Positions 16,531 through 24,467 of a DNA stretch of 39,480 nucleotides are shown in pieces. The position numbers were made by a program, and so were the translations under genes. Below the pieces are notes generated by a model that worked only from the letters and a program-made list of their open reading frames with translations, was not told the origin of the DNA and searched no databases. How positions within the stretch are numbered: position 1 is the stretch's first letter; each line of letters starts with the position of its first letter. The DNA is from Candidatus Zipacnadia bacterium. Its GTDB lineage: Bacteria > Armatimonadota > Zipacnadia > Zipacnadales > UBA5352. Where the stretch lies: NCBI GenBank assembly GCA_029821635.1, contig JALGSW010000015.1, forward strand, positions 1-39,480. Reading direction: 5' to 3'.

Positions 16531-19500
16531 TCAGGTGTCCGCGAGGAAGTCGTGGCTCACCCGGCTCTGCAGGGCCGCGATCTGCGCGAATGCCTGATTG
16601 ACCACCGTCCGCTCAACGTCGCTCAGGTCGCGGTAGGTCACGAGGTCGTCCGGCTCACTCCCTGCGGCACGCGCGCGGGCCTGGCTCTCGACCCGCAGGC
16701 GCATCAGGTTCGCGAACGCAGCCGCCGTCTCATCGCGGCTGGCCTCGGCCATCCCTCCGGCCTCGGAGAGCGCGGCCAGCCGCTCCTGCGTGTTCGTCTC
16801 CTCGATCCGCCCGCGCAGGGCGTAGAGCCGAGCGAAGCCGCTGATCGATGCCATCGCGTCTTTGACGTTCAGCGCCGGGGCGCCGGTGCGCGCGTCGCCG
16901 GCCGCGCCGCCGGCGATGATGCGGCCGAAGAGCCGAACGGGAGGCTTGAAGCGCTGGACCTGCTGCGCGAGCTGTGCCAGGAAAGCCGGGTGAGCGGCCA
17001 CCTCATCGAAGACGTGCGTTCGCAGCTCATCCGCCAGGTCACGCTCGCCCGCCACCGGCCGGAAGTCGAAGAACACGAGGAACTCCAGCACCTCCTGCGG
17101 CTCGGCGGTGCGGACCCACTCGCTGAAATGGCGCTTCCACTGTGCCAGCGGCTGACTCCAGCGCGGGGTCTGCGCCATGATCTCCCCGGCACAGTAGGGG
17201 AAGCCCGCCGCGTCGAGCCAGCCGCATACCCGCCGCGCCAGCGCAAGGAAGTACTCCGAGGCCTGCTCGTTGCCGGCGGCCTCATCGGCGTAGATCAGCG
17301 CATTGTCCTGATCACTGCCGGGGGTGAGCTCCTCACGCCCGTGGCTGCCCTCACCGAGGAAACAGAACGCGACGGGCGCCGGCCCAAGCTCCACCTGCGC
17401 CAGCTCAATGAAGCGCTCGGCCGCGGCATCGCAGACCGAGGTGAGCATCCGGGTTACACGGTCGGGCGGCGCGCCGCTGTCGATGAGCGCCTCGGAGACG
17501 GTCGGTGCACGCAGTGCGGCCGAGATGACCTGCTCTGGCTTCTCCGCGTGCGCGATCTCCCTGGCCAGCACCATCGGACCGTAGCTGGGGAACTGCAGCA
17601 GCTCGCGGTGGCGGATCACGCCCGTGATGTGGCCCGCGTGGTCCTCGACGCCGAGGTGCTGCACGCCCCGCTCCTCCATCTCCACGAGTGCCTCATAGAT
17701 CTCCGCGTGCTCGGGGACCGACGCCACCGGAGCGCTCATCACGCGCCCGACAGGCGTGTCCTCGCCGCGCCCCGCTGCGATCACGCGCTCGCGCAGGTCG
17801 CGGTCGGTGAAGATCCCGACGACCTCGCCCGGCGTGGCTTCGACCAACGCCGCGCTTGAGCCGCGCGCGGTCATCCGCCGCACGACCGCCGCAACGCTCT
17901 CGTCGAGCCGACAGGTGGTGCTCGATGAGCGCACGTGCCCGACCGGCTCGTGCAGGAAGAGCATCGCGCCCTGCAGGCGCCGGATGAGTGCTTCGCGCTC
18001 GGCGGCGCGCCGCTCCTCGCGCGTCACTTCCTCGAGGACGCAGTCGAGGAACGCCGGACGCCCCTCCGGCCCGCGCACGAGCGTCGCGGTCAGCCGCACG
18101 GCGACGAGCCCGGACGGGCCGGCGAGGTGCAGGCGGCGCTCAGCGGCGCCTGTCTGCGTCGTCTCGTCCAGCAGGTGCGTCCATGATTCGTCCCCGCCGA
18201 GCAGATCGGGCAGCGTCGGCGGCCGGTCCGCCGCCGCCCGCCCCATGCCCAGCAGCCGCTGCGCGGCTCGGCTCGCGTGCAGGACGGTCCCCTGCGGCGT
18301 TGCGCGCGCCCGCAAGAGCCCTGCCGTGACCGTGTCCGCGGCATCGCCGAGCGCCACCAGGCGGTCGTCAGGGGCGACCTCTCCCCCATCGCCATCGGCC
18401 ACGCCGCCAATCGGCTTCACGAGCAGGATCAGTGCGCCCCGGCCGGCAAACACCATGCGACTGAGGCTGATCACGCTCTCGATCAGCAGCCCATCTCGTC
18501 GCAGCAGCACGCCCTCGAAACCGCGTGTGGGGGCCTCACCCGCCAGCACCTGGCCGATCTCTGCCCACGCCACGTCGTTCTCGGGCCGGCGCGGCAGGAC
18601 GTCCTCGAGATCGAGCAGTTCCAGCTCCTCCTGCGTCGCGCCGATGAACTGCAGCAGGATTGCGTTCGCGTAGCGGCAGCGCCCGTCTTCGACCAGCAGC
18701 GCGCCCTCGGTCGTGGCCTCGACGAGCGATCGGTAGCGTGCGGTCGACTCGCGCAACCCCTCCTCGGCCTCCGATCGCCGGCGCTCGACGCGCAGAGTTG
18801 CGCGCAGCACCCAGAGCAGCAGCAGCGCCACCAGCGCGATGATCGCCACCGAGATCCGCAGCAGGTTGCTCTCGATGCGCGCCAGCTCCGCCTGCACGTC
18901 CTCGGTGTAGAGGCCTGTTCCGATGATCCAGCCCCATGGCTCGAACCCCTGGACGTAGGACTCCTTGGGCGCGAGGCGGTTCGGATCGTCCTTCCACTGC
19001 CAGACGTAGTCCACGTAGCCCCCGCCCTGCTCGCGCACCACGTCCGCGAACTTCACGAAGATGCGCACCCCGCGCGCGTCCGTGAACTCAGAGACGTCCT
19101 GCCCGTTCAGCTCGGGACGGTACGGGTGCATCACGATCCGCGGCTGCATGTCCTGGATCCAGAAGTAGTCTTTCCCCTCCGGACCGTAGCGCAGGCCCTC
19201 TACCATCCGCGCGGCGGCTGCATGCGCCGCCCTCGCGGTCAACTCGCCCGACTCCACGTCGCGCTGGTAGGACGCGAGGATGCTGATCGCCGAGTGCGTC
19301 AGCTCGCGGATCATCTCTCGCTTGCGTTCCAGCAGGGAGCCTTCCAGAGCGGGCAGCAACACGCCGAAGATCACGCCGATGAACAGGCCGATCGCGAGCA
19401 CCGTGGGCAGGACGACGTGCAGGAGGAAGTGCCGTCGCTTGAGCCGCAGGCGCGGGTGGTCGAGAGTGCCGCCGGAGGGCGACCAGCCACCGCCCTCGCT

Positions 19501-20217
19501 GCAGCAGACGGCGTCGCGGAAGCGCTTCCAGTGCGCCGTCGGCATCTGCACGCCGAACCCGTCGCGGCCGGGGCGCTTCTCGTGCAGGTCGCTCCCACCG
19601 CAGACCAGGAGTCCGAACTCGTCTGCAACGGCCAGCAGACGAGCACGCTGCGACTCGCTGTAGGGCCCGTAGTAGACCTCGATCCCATCGAGGCCGTGCT
19701 CGACGAAAGCGCTCAGCAGCGCCCGGAGTCGGTCGGTGTCGGGGGCGAGCACCAGCGGATGAGCGAGGAAAGCCTTCCCACCCGCTTCGTGGATCAGGTC
19801 GATCGCGTCGCCAATCTCCAGTAGGCCGTTCTGCTGGCCCTCGCCATTGGCGGAGCCGTTGCCGCGATCCGCCAGGGCGTGGCCCACGGAGTTCCTGTCC
19901 CCATCCGGAGGCCTGGCGCGTCGTGCGGCCGCCATGGCCTCGAGCAGGCCGGGGTGGTCGGGGGCGAAGCCGTAGGCGAGCAGGTGCACCTCGCTCCCGC
20001 CAAAGCCGACGGTCATTTCCACGCCGTGGATGGTTCCCATCCGGCGCCGGCGAGCCGCGCGCTCGAAGGCGGGGAGGCCCGTGATGGTATCGTGGTCGGT
20101 GAGAGCCGCGTAGGAGACGCCTGCGGTGGCGAGTTGCGCCGCGACCTCTTCGGGGTTGAGGAGGCCGTCGCTGTGATTCGAGTGAACATGGAAGTCAACG
20201 CGCGTGGTTGCGCTCAT
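16531..20217 (-). CDS. PHP phosphoesterase-Cache-PAS-CBS-nucleotidyltransferase fusion, membrane sensor
   Basis: About 1228 residues with an unusual domain chain. Residues 7-225 form a PHP domain with what looks like a full metal set: H10xH12, D17, H42, E67, H78, H153, D210xH212. Then come TM1 (264-290), an extracellular single-Cache sensor (about 291-447, with DYFWIQDMQPRIVMHPYRP), TM2 (453-473), PAS (492-605), a second degenerate PAS (about 625-732), paired CBS domains (757-877), a DUF294 nucleotidyltransferase (about 900-1020) with GSHGREE and D969xD971, and the DUF294 C-terminal helices. With no signal peptide, PHP and nucleotidyltransferase both face the cytoplasm. The ATG at 20217 is preferred over a TTG at 20238; its Shine-Dalgarno is weak. 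It lies 21 bases after the small membrane gene. The nucleotide substrate is unknown. A low-complexity insert sits at 98-135. Confidence 0.85.
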   Translation of the reverse strand: MSATTRVDFHVHSNHSDGLLNPEEVAAQLATAGVSYAALTDHDTITGLPAFERAARRRRMGTIHGVEMTVGFGGSEVHLLAYGFAPDHPGLLEAMAAARRARPPDGDRNSVGHALADRGNGSANGEGQQNGLLEIGDAIDLIHEAGGKAFLAHPLVLAPDTDRLRALLSAFVEHGLDGIEVYYGPYSESQRARLLAVADEFGLLVCGGSDLHEKRPGRDGFGVQMPTAHWKRFRDAVCCSEGGGWSPSGGTLDHPRLRLKRRHFLLHVVLPTVLAIGLFIGVIFGVLLPALEGSLLERKREMIRELTHSAISILASYQRDVESGELTARAAHAAAARMVEGLRYGPEGKDYFWIQDMQPRIVMHPYRPELNGQDVSEFTDARGVRIFVKFADVVREQGGGYVDYVWQWKDDPNRLAPKESYVQGFEPWGWIIGTGLYTEDVQAELARIESNLLRISVAIIALVALLLLWVLRATLRVERRRSEAEEGLRESTARYRSLVEATTEGALLVEDGRCRYANAILLQFIGATQEELELLDLEDVLPRRPENDVAWAEIGQVLAGEAPTRGFEGVLLRRDGLLIESVISLSRMVFAGRGALILLVKPIGGVADGDGGEVAPDDRLVALGDAADTVTAGLLRARATPQGTVLHASRAAQRLLGMGRAAADRPPTLPDLLGGDESWTHLLDETTQTGAAERRLHLAGPSGLVAVRLTATLVRGPEGRPAFLDCVLEEVTREERRAAEREALIRRLQGAMLFLHEPVGHVRSSSTTCRLDESVAAVVRRMTARGSSAALVEATPGEVVGIFTDRDLRERVIAAGRGEDTPVGRVMSAPVASVPEHAEIYEALVEMEERGVQHLGVEDHAGHITGVIRHRELLQFPSYGPMVLAREIAHAEKPEQVISAALRAPTVSEALIDSGAPPDRVTRMLTSVCDAAAERFIELAQVELGPAPVAFCFLGEGSHGREELTPGSDQDNALIYADEAAGNEQASEYFLALARRVCGWLDAAGFPYCAGEIMAQTPRWSQPLAQWKRHFSEWVRTAEPQEVLEFLVFFDFRPVAGERDLADELRTHVFDEVAAHPAFLAQLAQQVQRFKPPVRLFGRIIAGGAAGDARTGAPALNVKDAMASISGFARLYALRGRIEETNTQERLAALSEAGGMAEASRDETAAAFANLMRLRVESQARARAAGSEPDDLVTYRDLSDVERTVVNQAFAQIAALQSRVSHDFLADT

Positions 20218-20238
20218 CGCTGCCCTGCCGCGACGCAA

Positions 20239-20586
20239 TCAGTGACCGCCGGACGGCCCGTCTGCCGCACGCACCTCATCGTCATTGCCGCCCTCGCCAC
20301 CGTCGCCGCTGCGGATATCCTCCCGCGTCTCCCGGAAGCGCTCCGTCTGCACCTCGATCGCCGCCAGCGAAATGCGCGTGATCCGCCACATAAAGACCAT
20401 GAAGAGCCCCACCCCGCCGAAGGTGAGCGCATTCCCGTCCCCCACGTACATCAGCGTGAGCCCCGCGACTCCCACGATCATCACGATCGTCAGCGCGCGC
20501 TTGTTGACAGTTGTGCGCAGGTCGTGCTGCCCCCACTCCTCCCGCGGGAGCAGCACGCCAAGCTGTCGCAGGTCTCTGAGTGACAA
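20239..20586 (-). CDS. Small two-helix membrane protein
   Basis: A 115-residue protein with two predicted membrane helices (about 31-47, TIVMIVGVAGLTLMYV, and 53-69, ALTFGGVGLFMVFMW). A short basic N-terminal segment precedes them and a charged, Gly/Asp-rich tail follows. A TTG at 20586 is taken as the start because GGAGG lies seven bases upstream. The frame stays open to 20718, but that part is Arg-rich and overlaps the transporter gene. It sits 29 bases after the transporter and 21 bases before the sensor fusion, so the three are probably one transcript. I do not recognise the family. It may be an accessory subunit of the transporter or sensor. Confidence 0.7.
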   Translation of the reverse strand: MSLRDLRQLGVLLPREEWGQHDLRTTVNKRALTIVMIVGVAGLTLMYVGDGNALTFGGVGLFMVFMWRITRISLAAIEVQTERFRETREDIRSGDGGEGGNDDEVRAADGPSGGH

Positions 20587-20615
20587 ATCGCTCGCCTCCG
20601 TTGCGCCGCGCCGGC

Positions 20616-23000
20616 TCAGTCGTCGTCGGCGTCGGCCACGTCCCAGAAGAACTCGAAGAACTGTGAGACGTTGAACTGCAGCGGCCCGGCCTTGAGATTC
20701 ACCAGCATCAGCGGACACTCGGCCTGGCGGGCGACGCGGCTGGTCGTGTCGCCCCAGACGGTGCGCCGCAGCCAGCCCTGCTGAGTCGCGCCCATGATCA
20801 GCAGGTCGAAGTCGCGCGAGCGCTCAAGAACCGTGCGCGTCACGTCGTCGCCCTCGTGAATGCGGATGCGGAAACGCATCTTGCGCCGCGCGCGGGTCTC
20901 CGGACTCACCCCCGCCCCGCCATCGTCGCTCTGCTCCGTCGCGTCGAAGCTGCTGATGCTCGCGCGGACGGTCGCCGCCCGCTCGGCCCGCTCCTGCGGC
21001 GACAGCCCGCTGCGCACGACGTGCATCAGCTCGATGTAGCCACCCTCCGGCTCGACGAGCTGCGCGGCCAGCCCGGCCATCAGATGCCCGTGCTCGGGGT
21101 GCTGCACGGGGATCAGGATGCGCCGCGCGGGAATCTGCACGTCGCCGCGCACCACGATCGCATTCGTGTTCGCCCGCTGAATGATCCGGTCGATGTTGCT
21201 GCCGATCTTCGTGCGCGGATCGCCCGACGCGCCGCGCCAGCCGATCACCACGTAGTTCGCGCCGGTCTCGTGCACCGTGTCGGCGATCGCATCCGCCGGC
21301 CGGTGCGCCACGCGCAGCAGCACCGACGGGTCGAGGCCCAGCTCGTGGGCGCGCGAGGCCGCCGCGTCAATCACCGGCCGTGCTTCCAGCACGAATTCAC
21401 GCCCGACGCTCAGCGGAAGCTGCGGTGGAACGGTCGAGACGTGCAGCAGCCGCAGTTCGCCGTGCTGAGACTGCAGCAGCCCGCGCGCCACGCCGAGAAG
21501 GTTGCCCACATTTGCGGGGTTCGCCACCGGCACGAGCACCGAGAAGCCCTCGGCGTCCGGCGCGGTGCGCTCCTCCATCAGCACCGGCGTGGCCTGGGCC
21601 GCCCGTTCGCGCTTCGAGGCGTAGGTGTAGTAGATCACGAAGCCGACGCCAATGTAGGCGACGGCGATGTACATCGCCAGCGGGGAGAACTCGAACATGC
21701 TCACAGCCAGGACGAGCTGCGAGCAGATCGCGATGATCGGCAGCCACGGGAAGAAGGGCATCATGTAGCCGTGCGCGAGCTTGTCGCCGTACTTGCGCCG
21801 GATGGTAATCGAGGCCAGGTTCACCTGCAGGAAAAGCAGGAGGAACATGATGCTCGCGGCGGCGCCCACGTCGGCGATCGGCGCGCCGACGACCATCGAG
21901 ATGATCAGCCCGCCGGTGATGAGCAGGGCCATGTGCGGCACGCGCGTGCGCGGATGGATCGCGGCGAAGATGGCGGGCAGATGCCGGTTGCGCCCCATCG
22001 CGAACGACACGCGCGTGGATGAGTAGGTCGTTGCGTTCAGCGCGCTGGTTGTCGAGAACAGCCCGCCCAGCAGCAGCAGGATGCTGCCCAGCGGCATGAA
22101 CTGCTCGCCCGCCCGCGCGAGGCCCAGCTCAGCGTGCTGGCCCAGCCACTGCCAGGAGGCGACGCCGGCGGTCTCGGGCCGCACCGCGCCGATGGCGACG
22201 ATCCCGATCAGCAGGTAGGTCGGCACGACCACCACCAGCGAGATGAAGATCGCGCGCGGGATGTTCCGGCGCGGATCCTTGACCTCTTCGCCGGTCTGCA
22301 CGATGATCTCGTAGCCCTCAAACGCGATCCACGTCAGGCCCATCGCCTGGATCACGCCCTTCATCCCCCCGGGCGCGAAGGGCGTGAAGCTGGCGAAGCT
22401 GTCGGGCTGCTTGAAGATCACCCACAACCCGCTGACGATGAACAGTGCGATGATCGCGTTCTGCCCGGCCGTGACGATATTCCCCACAGCGCCGGTCTCC
22501 GACGCCCCCTTGAAGTTGATGTACACGAAGATCAGCACGATCGCCACGCCGGCGACCTTCGAGAAGTTGTCCGGGCTCAGGCCCAGATACCCGATCCCCA
22601 GCTCCTCGAACATCAGCCCGACGTAGGCGCCAAAGCCCAGCGCGTAGAGGCTTCCGGCCACCGAGTGCGCGAACCAGTCCATCCAGCCGGCCATGAACGA
22701 GCTCGCCCCCGGCAGGCCCTGGCGCACCCACAGGTACCCGCCGCCCGCGCCCGGGATTGCCGAGCCAAGCTCCGCGTAGACCATGCCCGTGAGCAGCGTG
22801 ACGACGCCGTTGAGCGCGAAGGCCAGGATCAGCGCCGGCCCCGCGACGCCCGCGGCGATGCCGGTCAGCACGAACACGCCCGCGCCGATCATCGCCGCCA
22901 GCCCAACCATCGTGATCTCGAAGAGGCCGAGATCGCGGCTGAGCTGCGCGGGCACCATCTCCGGGCGACCGGACGTCTGCACGGCCATGACGCTGCTCAT
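20616..23000 (-). CDS. APC-family amino-acid permease with two C-terminal USP domains
   Basis: About 794 residues. The first 470 or so form an amino acid-polyamine-organocation permease with around 12 helices. The N-terminal motif is GLAAMIGAGVFVLTG, and AELGSAIPGAGGGYLWVRQG marks the second helical hairpin. Two universal stress protein domains follow (about 475-620 and 630-785). The second has MGATQQGWLRRTVWG, resembling the ATP-binding GxxG segment, and ends VARQAECPLMLV. Such permease-USP fusions are known and the USP parts are thought to bind nucleotide and regulate transport. The ATG at 23000 has GAGGGA immediately upstream, which is tight; a second in-frame ATG at 22988 is possible. It heads the minus-strand run and is divergent from the gene at 23159. 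The substrate is unknown. Confidence 0.9.
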   Translation of the reverse strand: MSSVMAVQTSGRPEMVPAQLSRDLGLFEITMVGLAAMIGAGVFVLTGIAAGVAGPALILAFALNGVVTLLTGMVYAELGSAIPGAGGGYLWVRQGLPGASSFMAGWMDWFAHSVAGSLYALGFGAYVGLMFEELGIGYLGLSPDNFSKVAGVAIVLIFVYINFKGASETGAVGNIVTAGQNAIIALFIVSGLWVIFKQPDSFASFTPFAPGGMKGVIQAMGLTWIAFEGYEIIVQTGEEVKDPRRNIPRAIFISLVVVVPTYLLIGIVAIGAVRPETAGVASWQWLGQHAELGLARAGEQFMPLGSILLLLGGLFSTTSALNATTYSSTRVSFAMGRNRHLPAIFAAIHPRTRVPHMALLITGGLIISMVVGAPIADVGAAASIMFLLLFLQVNLASITIRRKYGDKLAHGYMMPFFPWLPIIAICSQLVLAVSMFEFSPLAMYIAVAYIGVGFVIYYTYASKRERAAQATPVLMEERTAPDAEGFSVLVPVANPANVGNLLGVARGLLQSQHGELRLLHVSTVPPQLPLSVGREFVLEARPVIDAAASRAHELGLDPSVLLRVAHRPADAIADTVHETGANYVVIGWRGASGDPRTKIGSNIDRIIQRANTNAIVVRGDVQIPARRILIPVQHPEHGHLMAGLAAQLVEPEGGYIELMHVVRSGLSPQERAERAATVRASISSFDATEQSDDGGAGVSPETRARRKMRFRIRIHEGDDVTRTVLERSRDFDLLIMGATQQGWLRRTVWGDTTSRVARQAECPLMLVNLKAGPLQFNVSQFFEFFWDVADADDD

Positions 23001-23088
23001 TCCCTCATAGTGCCCGCTTCGGCGGCACGCTCTACCTTCGTTGCTGCGATCAATTCGCCGACGCCCTCGCCACGACCTGCCCGCGGCG

Positions 23089-23117
23089 TTGCACGGCAGG
23101 CCCGGACGCGTTACTAT
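23089..23117 (+). promoter_or_regulatory. Sigma70-like promoter for the toroid protein
   Basis: TTGCAC (23089-23094) and TACTAT (23112-23117) are separated by exactly 17 bases, about 40 bases before the ATG at 23159. It is the best match to the housekeeping consensus noticed in this GC-rich window. On the other strand a hairpin (23010-23028, GTGCCGCC-GAAG-CGGGCAC type) lies just before the transporter's start, in its probable leader. Confidence 0.55.
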
Positions 23118-23158
23118 GACGCGCGTCAGCGACCAACACCCACCGGAGGGACTCGACG

Positions 23159-24331
23159 ATGACCGACTGCACGCAGGACGACCGCCAGGCCCTTGCGCCC
23201 TTTGACGAACTGATCGATGGACTGATCGACTATCTCGTGCGCGCACAGGAGGATGAGGGCGCGGGCGAGTTCGCCGGGAGCTTCTGGAGCGAGCTTGCGT
23301 ACCACATCCCACAGCTCGACTACCGCGCGGGCGGCAGCCATCACAACCGCACCGTCGGCAGCGCCGCGCTCGCATTCATGAAGTGTGCGGACTCATCGCC
23401 TCACAATGACCTGCGCGAGCGGGCGGAGCGGGCCTTCGACTGGATCGTCACCCGCCAGCACGAAGACGGCGGGCTCTTCGAGATCACGAACAACGACCGC
23501 CCCTCGCAGTTCCACCTCGACGACGAGCGCAGCTCGATCTCGCTCGGGCTCGTCACGCACGGCATGTGCCGGTGCATGCAGCTTGGCGTCCCCACGAAGG
23601 AAGCATGGGTGGAGTTCCTGCGCAAGGCTGCGCGGTGGCAACTCACCGTCGAGACCGACCCGGGGAACTTCCTGCACTCGGAGGGGTACCCCGAGGACAA
23701 GCTCATCCTCAATGGCTCCGCCCACGCCGCCGAAACGCTGCTGATCGGCATGGCCGTCGCGGAGAACCGCAGGCCTCGGCTGGGGTGCCGCGCCGGGGCG
23801 ATCCGCGCCATCGAGGCCATCGTGGCCCTCCAGCGCGACACGGGGATGCTGCCCTACTCCAACTATGAGGGCGACAACTCCGTCTCCTATACCGCCACGG
23901 TATGCTGGGTCCTCCAGAACCTGCTCGACCAGAGAATGCTGCCCATGGACGTTCGCGAGGGAGTCCGGGCGCCCATCCGCCGCGCAGCGGAGTTCCTGGC
24001 TGCCCAGGTCAACGAAGATGGCTCGATCGACTGGGACACGTGGGAGAACCACGGCCAGAAGTACCACACCTGGGTCTACGGGCTCATGGCCCGCGCGCTG
24101 GCGTGGCATGAGGACGAGGAGCTGCGCGACGCCGCGCTGCGCCTGATCGGCTTCGTGCACCGCGAGCTTTTCAGCGAGGAGAAGGGCCTGCCGCGCCTGT
24201 ATGACTACCCTGTGGGCGAAGAGCGCACGATCTGCGGCCGCACCGTCCGTGCCGAGGGCTTCTACGAGTGCGCCTACCACCAGGCGGACATGCTCGACTG
24301 CCTGATCGACACGCGAGAGCTGCTGAGCTGA
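23159..24331 (+). CDS. Alpha/alpha-toroid protein (prenyltransferase/terpene-cyclase-like fold)
   Basis: A 390-residue protein with repeated helical segments of the alpha/alpha-toroid kind: AFDWIVTRQHEDGGLFEI (about 90-110), AIEAIVALQRDTGMLPYS and AAEFLAAQVNEDGSIDWDTW. The Q-x-x-x-G-x-[LI] pattern resembles QW-type repeats of squalene/terpene cyclases and related glycan-processing toroids. No DxDD or DDxxD motif was seen, so cyclase activity is not claimed. There is no signal peptide. The start at 23159 has GGAGGG about nine bases upstream, and a good promoter precedes it. It is divergent from the transporter and convergent with the UROD-like gene. It could act on glycans (polysaccharide lyase or glucuronidase-like), but this is not shown. 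Confidence 0.7.
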   Translation: MTDCTQDDRQALAPFDELIDGLIDYLVRAQEDEGAGEFAGSFWSELAYHIPQLDYRAGGSHHNRTVGSAALAFMKCADSSPHNDLRERAERAFDWIVTRQHEDGGLFEITNNDRPSQFHLDDERSSISLGLVTHGMCRCMQLGVPTKEAWVEFLRKAARWQLTVETDPGNFLHSEGYPEDKLILNGSAHAAETLLIGMAVAENRRPRLGCRAGAIRAIEAIVALQRDTGMLPYSNYEGDNSVSYTATVCWVLQNLLDQRMLPMDVREGVRAPIRRAAEFLAAQVNEDGSIDWDTWENHGQKYHTWVYGLMARALAWHEDEELRDAALRLIGFVHRELFSEEKGLPRLYDYPVGEERTICGRTVRAEGFYECAYHQADMLDCLIDTRELLS

Positions 24332-24362
24332 TAGGCGAGGGCCCGTCGTCCGCCGCTTGTAG

Positions 24363-24381
24363 GACGGGCTTCCAGCCCGTC
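24363..24381. repeat. Single copy of the GACAGGCT-type palindrome
   Basis: GACGGGCT-TCC-AGCCCGTC is a perfect 8-bp stem with a 3-base loop, preceded by TTGTAGG as in the unit at 375. It lies in the gap between convergent genes (24332-24467) and may help terminate both, although no T-tract follows. Confidence 0.7.
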
Positions 24382-24402
24382 TGCTGTTCCCGCCACCGTT
24401 CC

Positions 24403-24464
24403 CCCCCTCTCCCGCTTGCTCATGTCGTCTATGAGCCAGGGAGAGGGGGCCGGGGGGTGAGGCG
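24403..24464. repeat. Composite hairpin element, copy 1
   Basis: CCCCCTCTCCC (24403-24413) pairs perfectly with GGGAGAGGGGG (24439-24449). Inside it GCTCAT (24418-24423) pairs with ATGAGC (24431-24436) around the loop GTCGTCT. A G-rich tail ending GGTGAGG follows. The same design recurs at 34488-34553. It lies just past the 3' end of the UROD-like gene. Confidence 0.75.
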
Positions 24465-24467
24465 CCG

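Noticed and set aside
20587..20718. Longer form of the small membrane protein
   Set aside because: The extra residues overlap the transporter gene and are Arg-rich; TTG at 20586 with GGAGG seven bases upstream is a better start.
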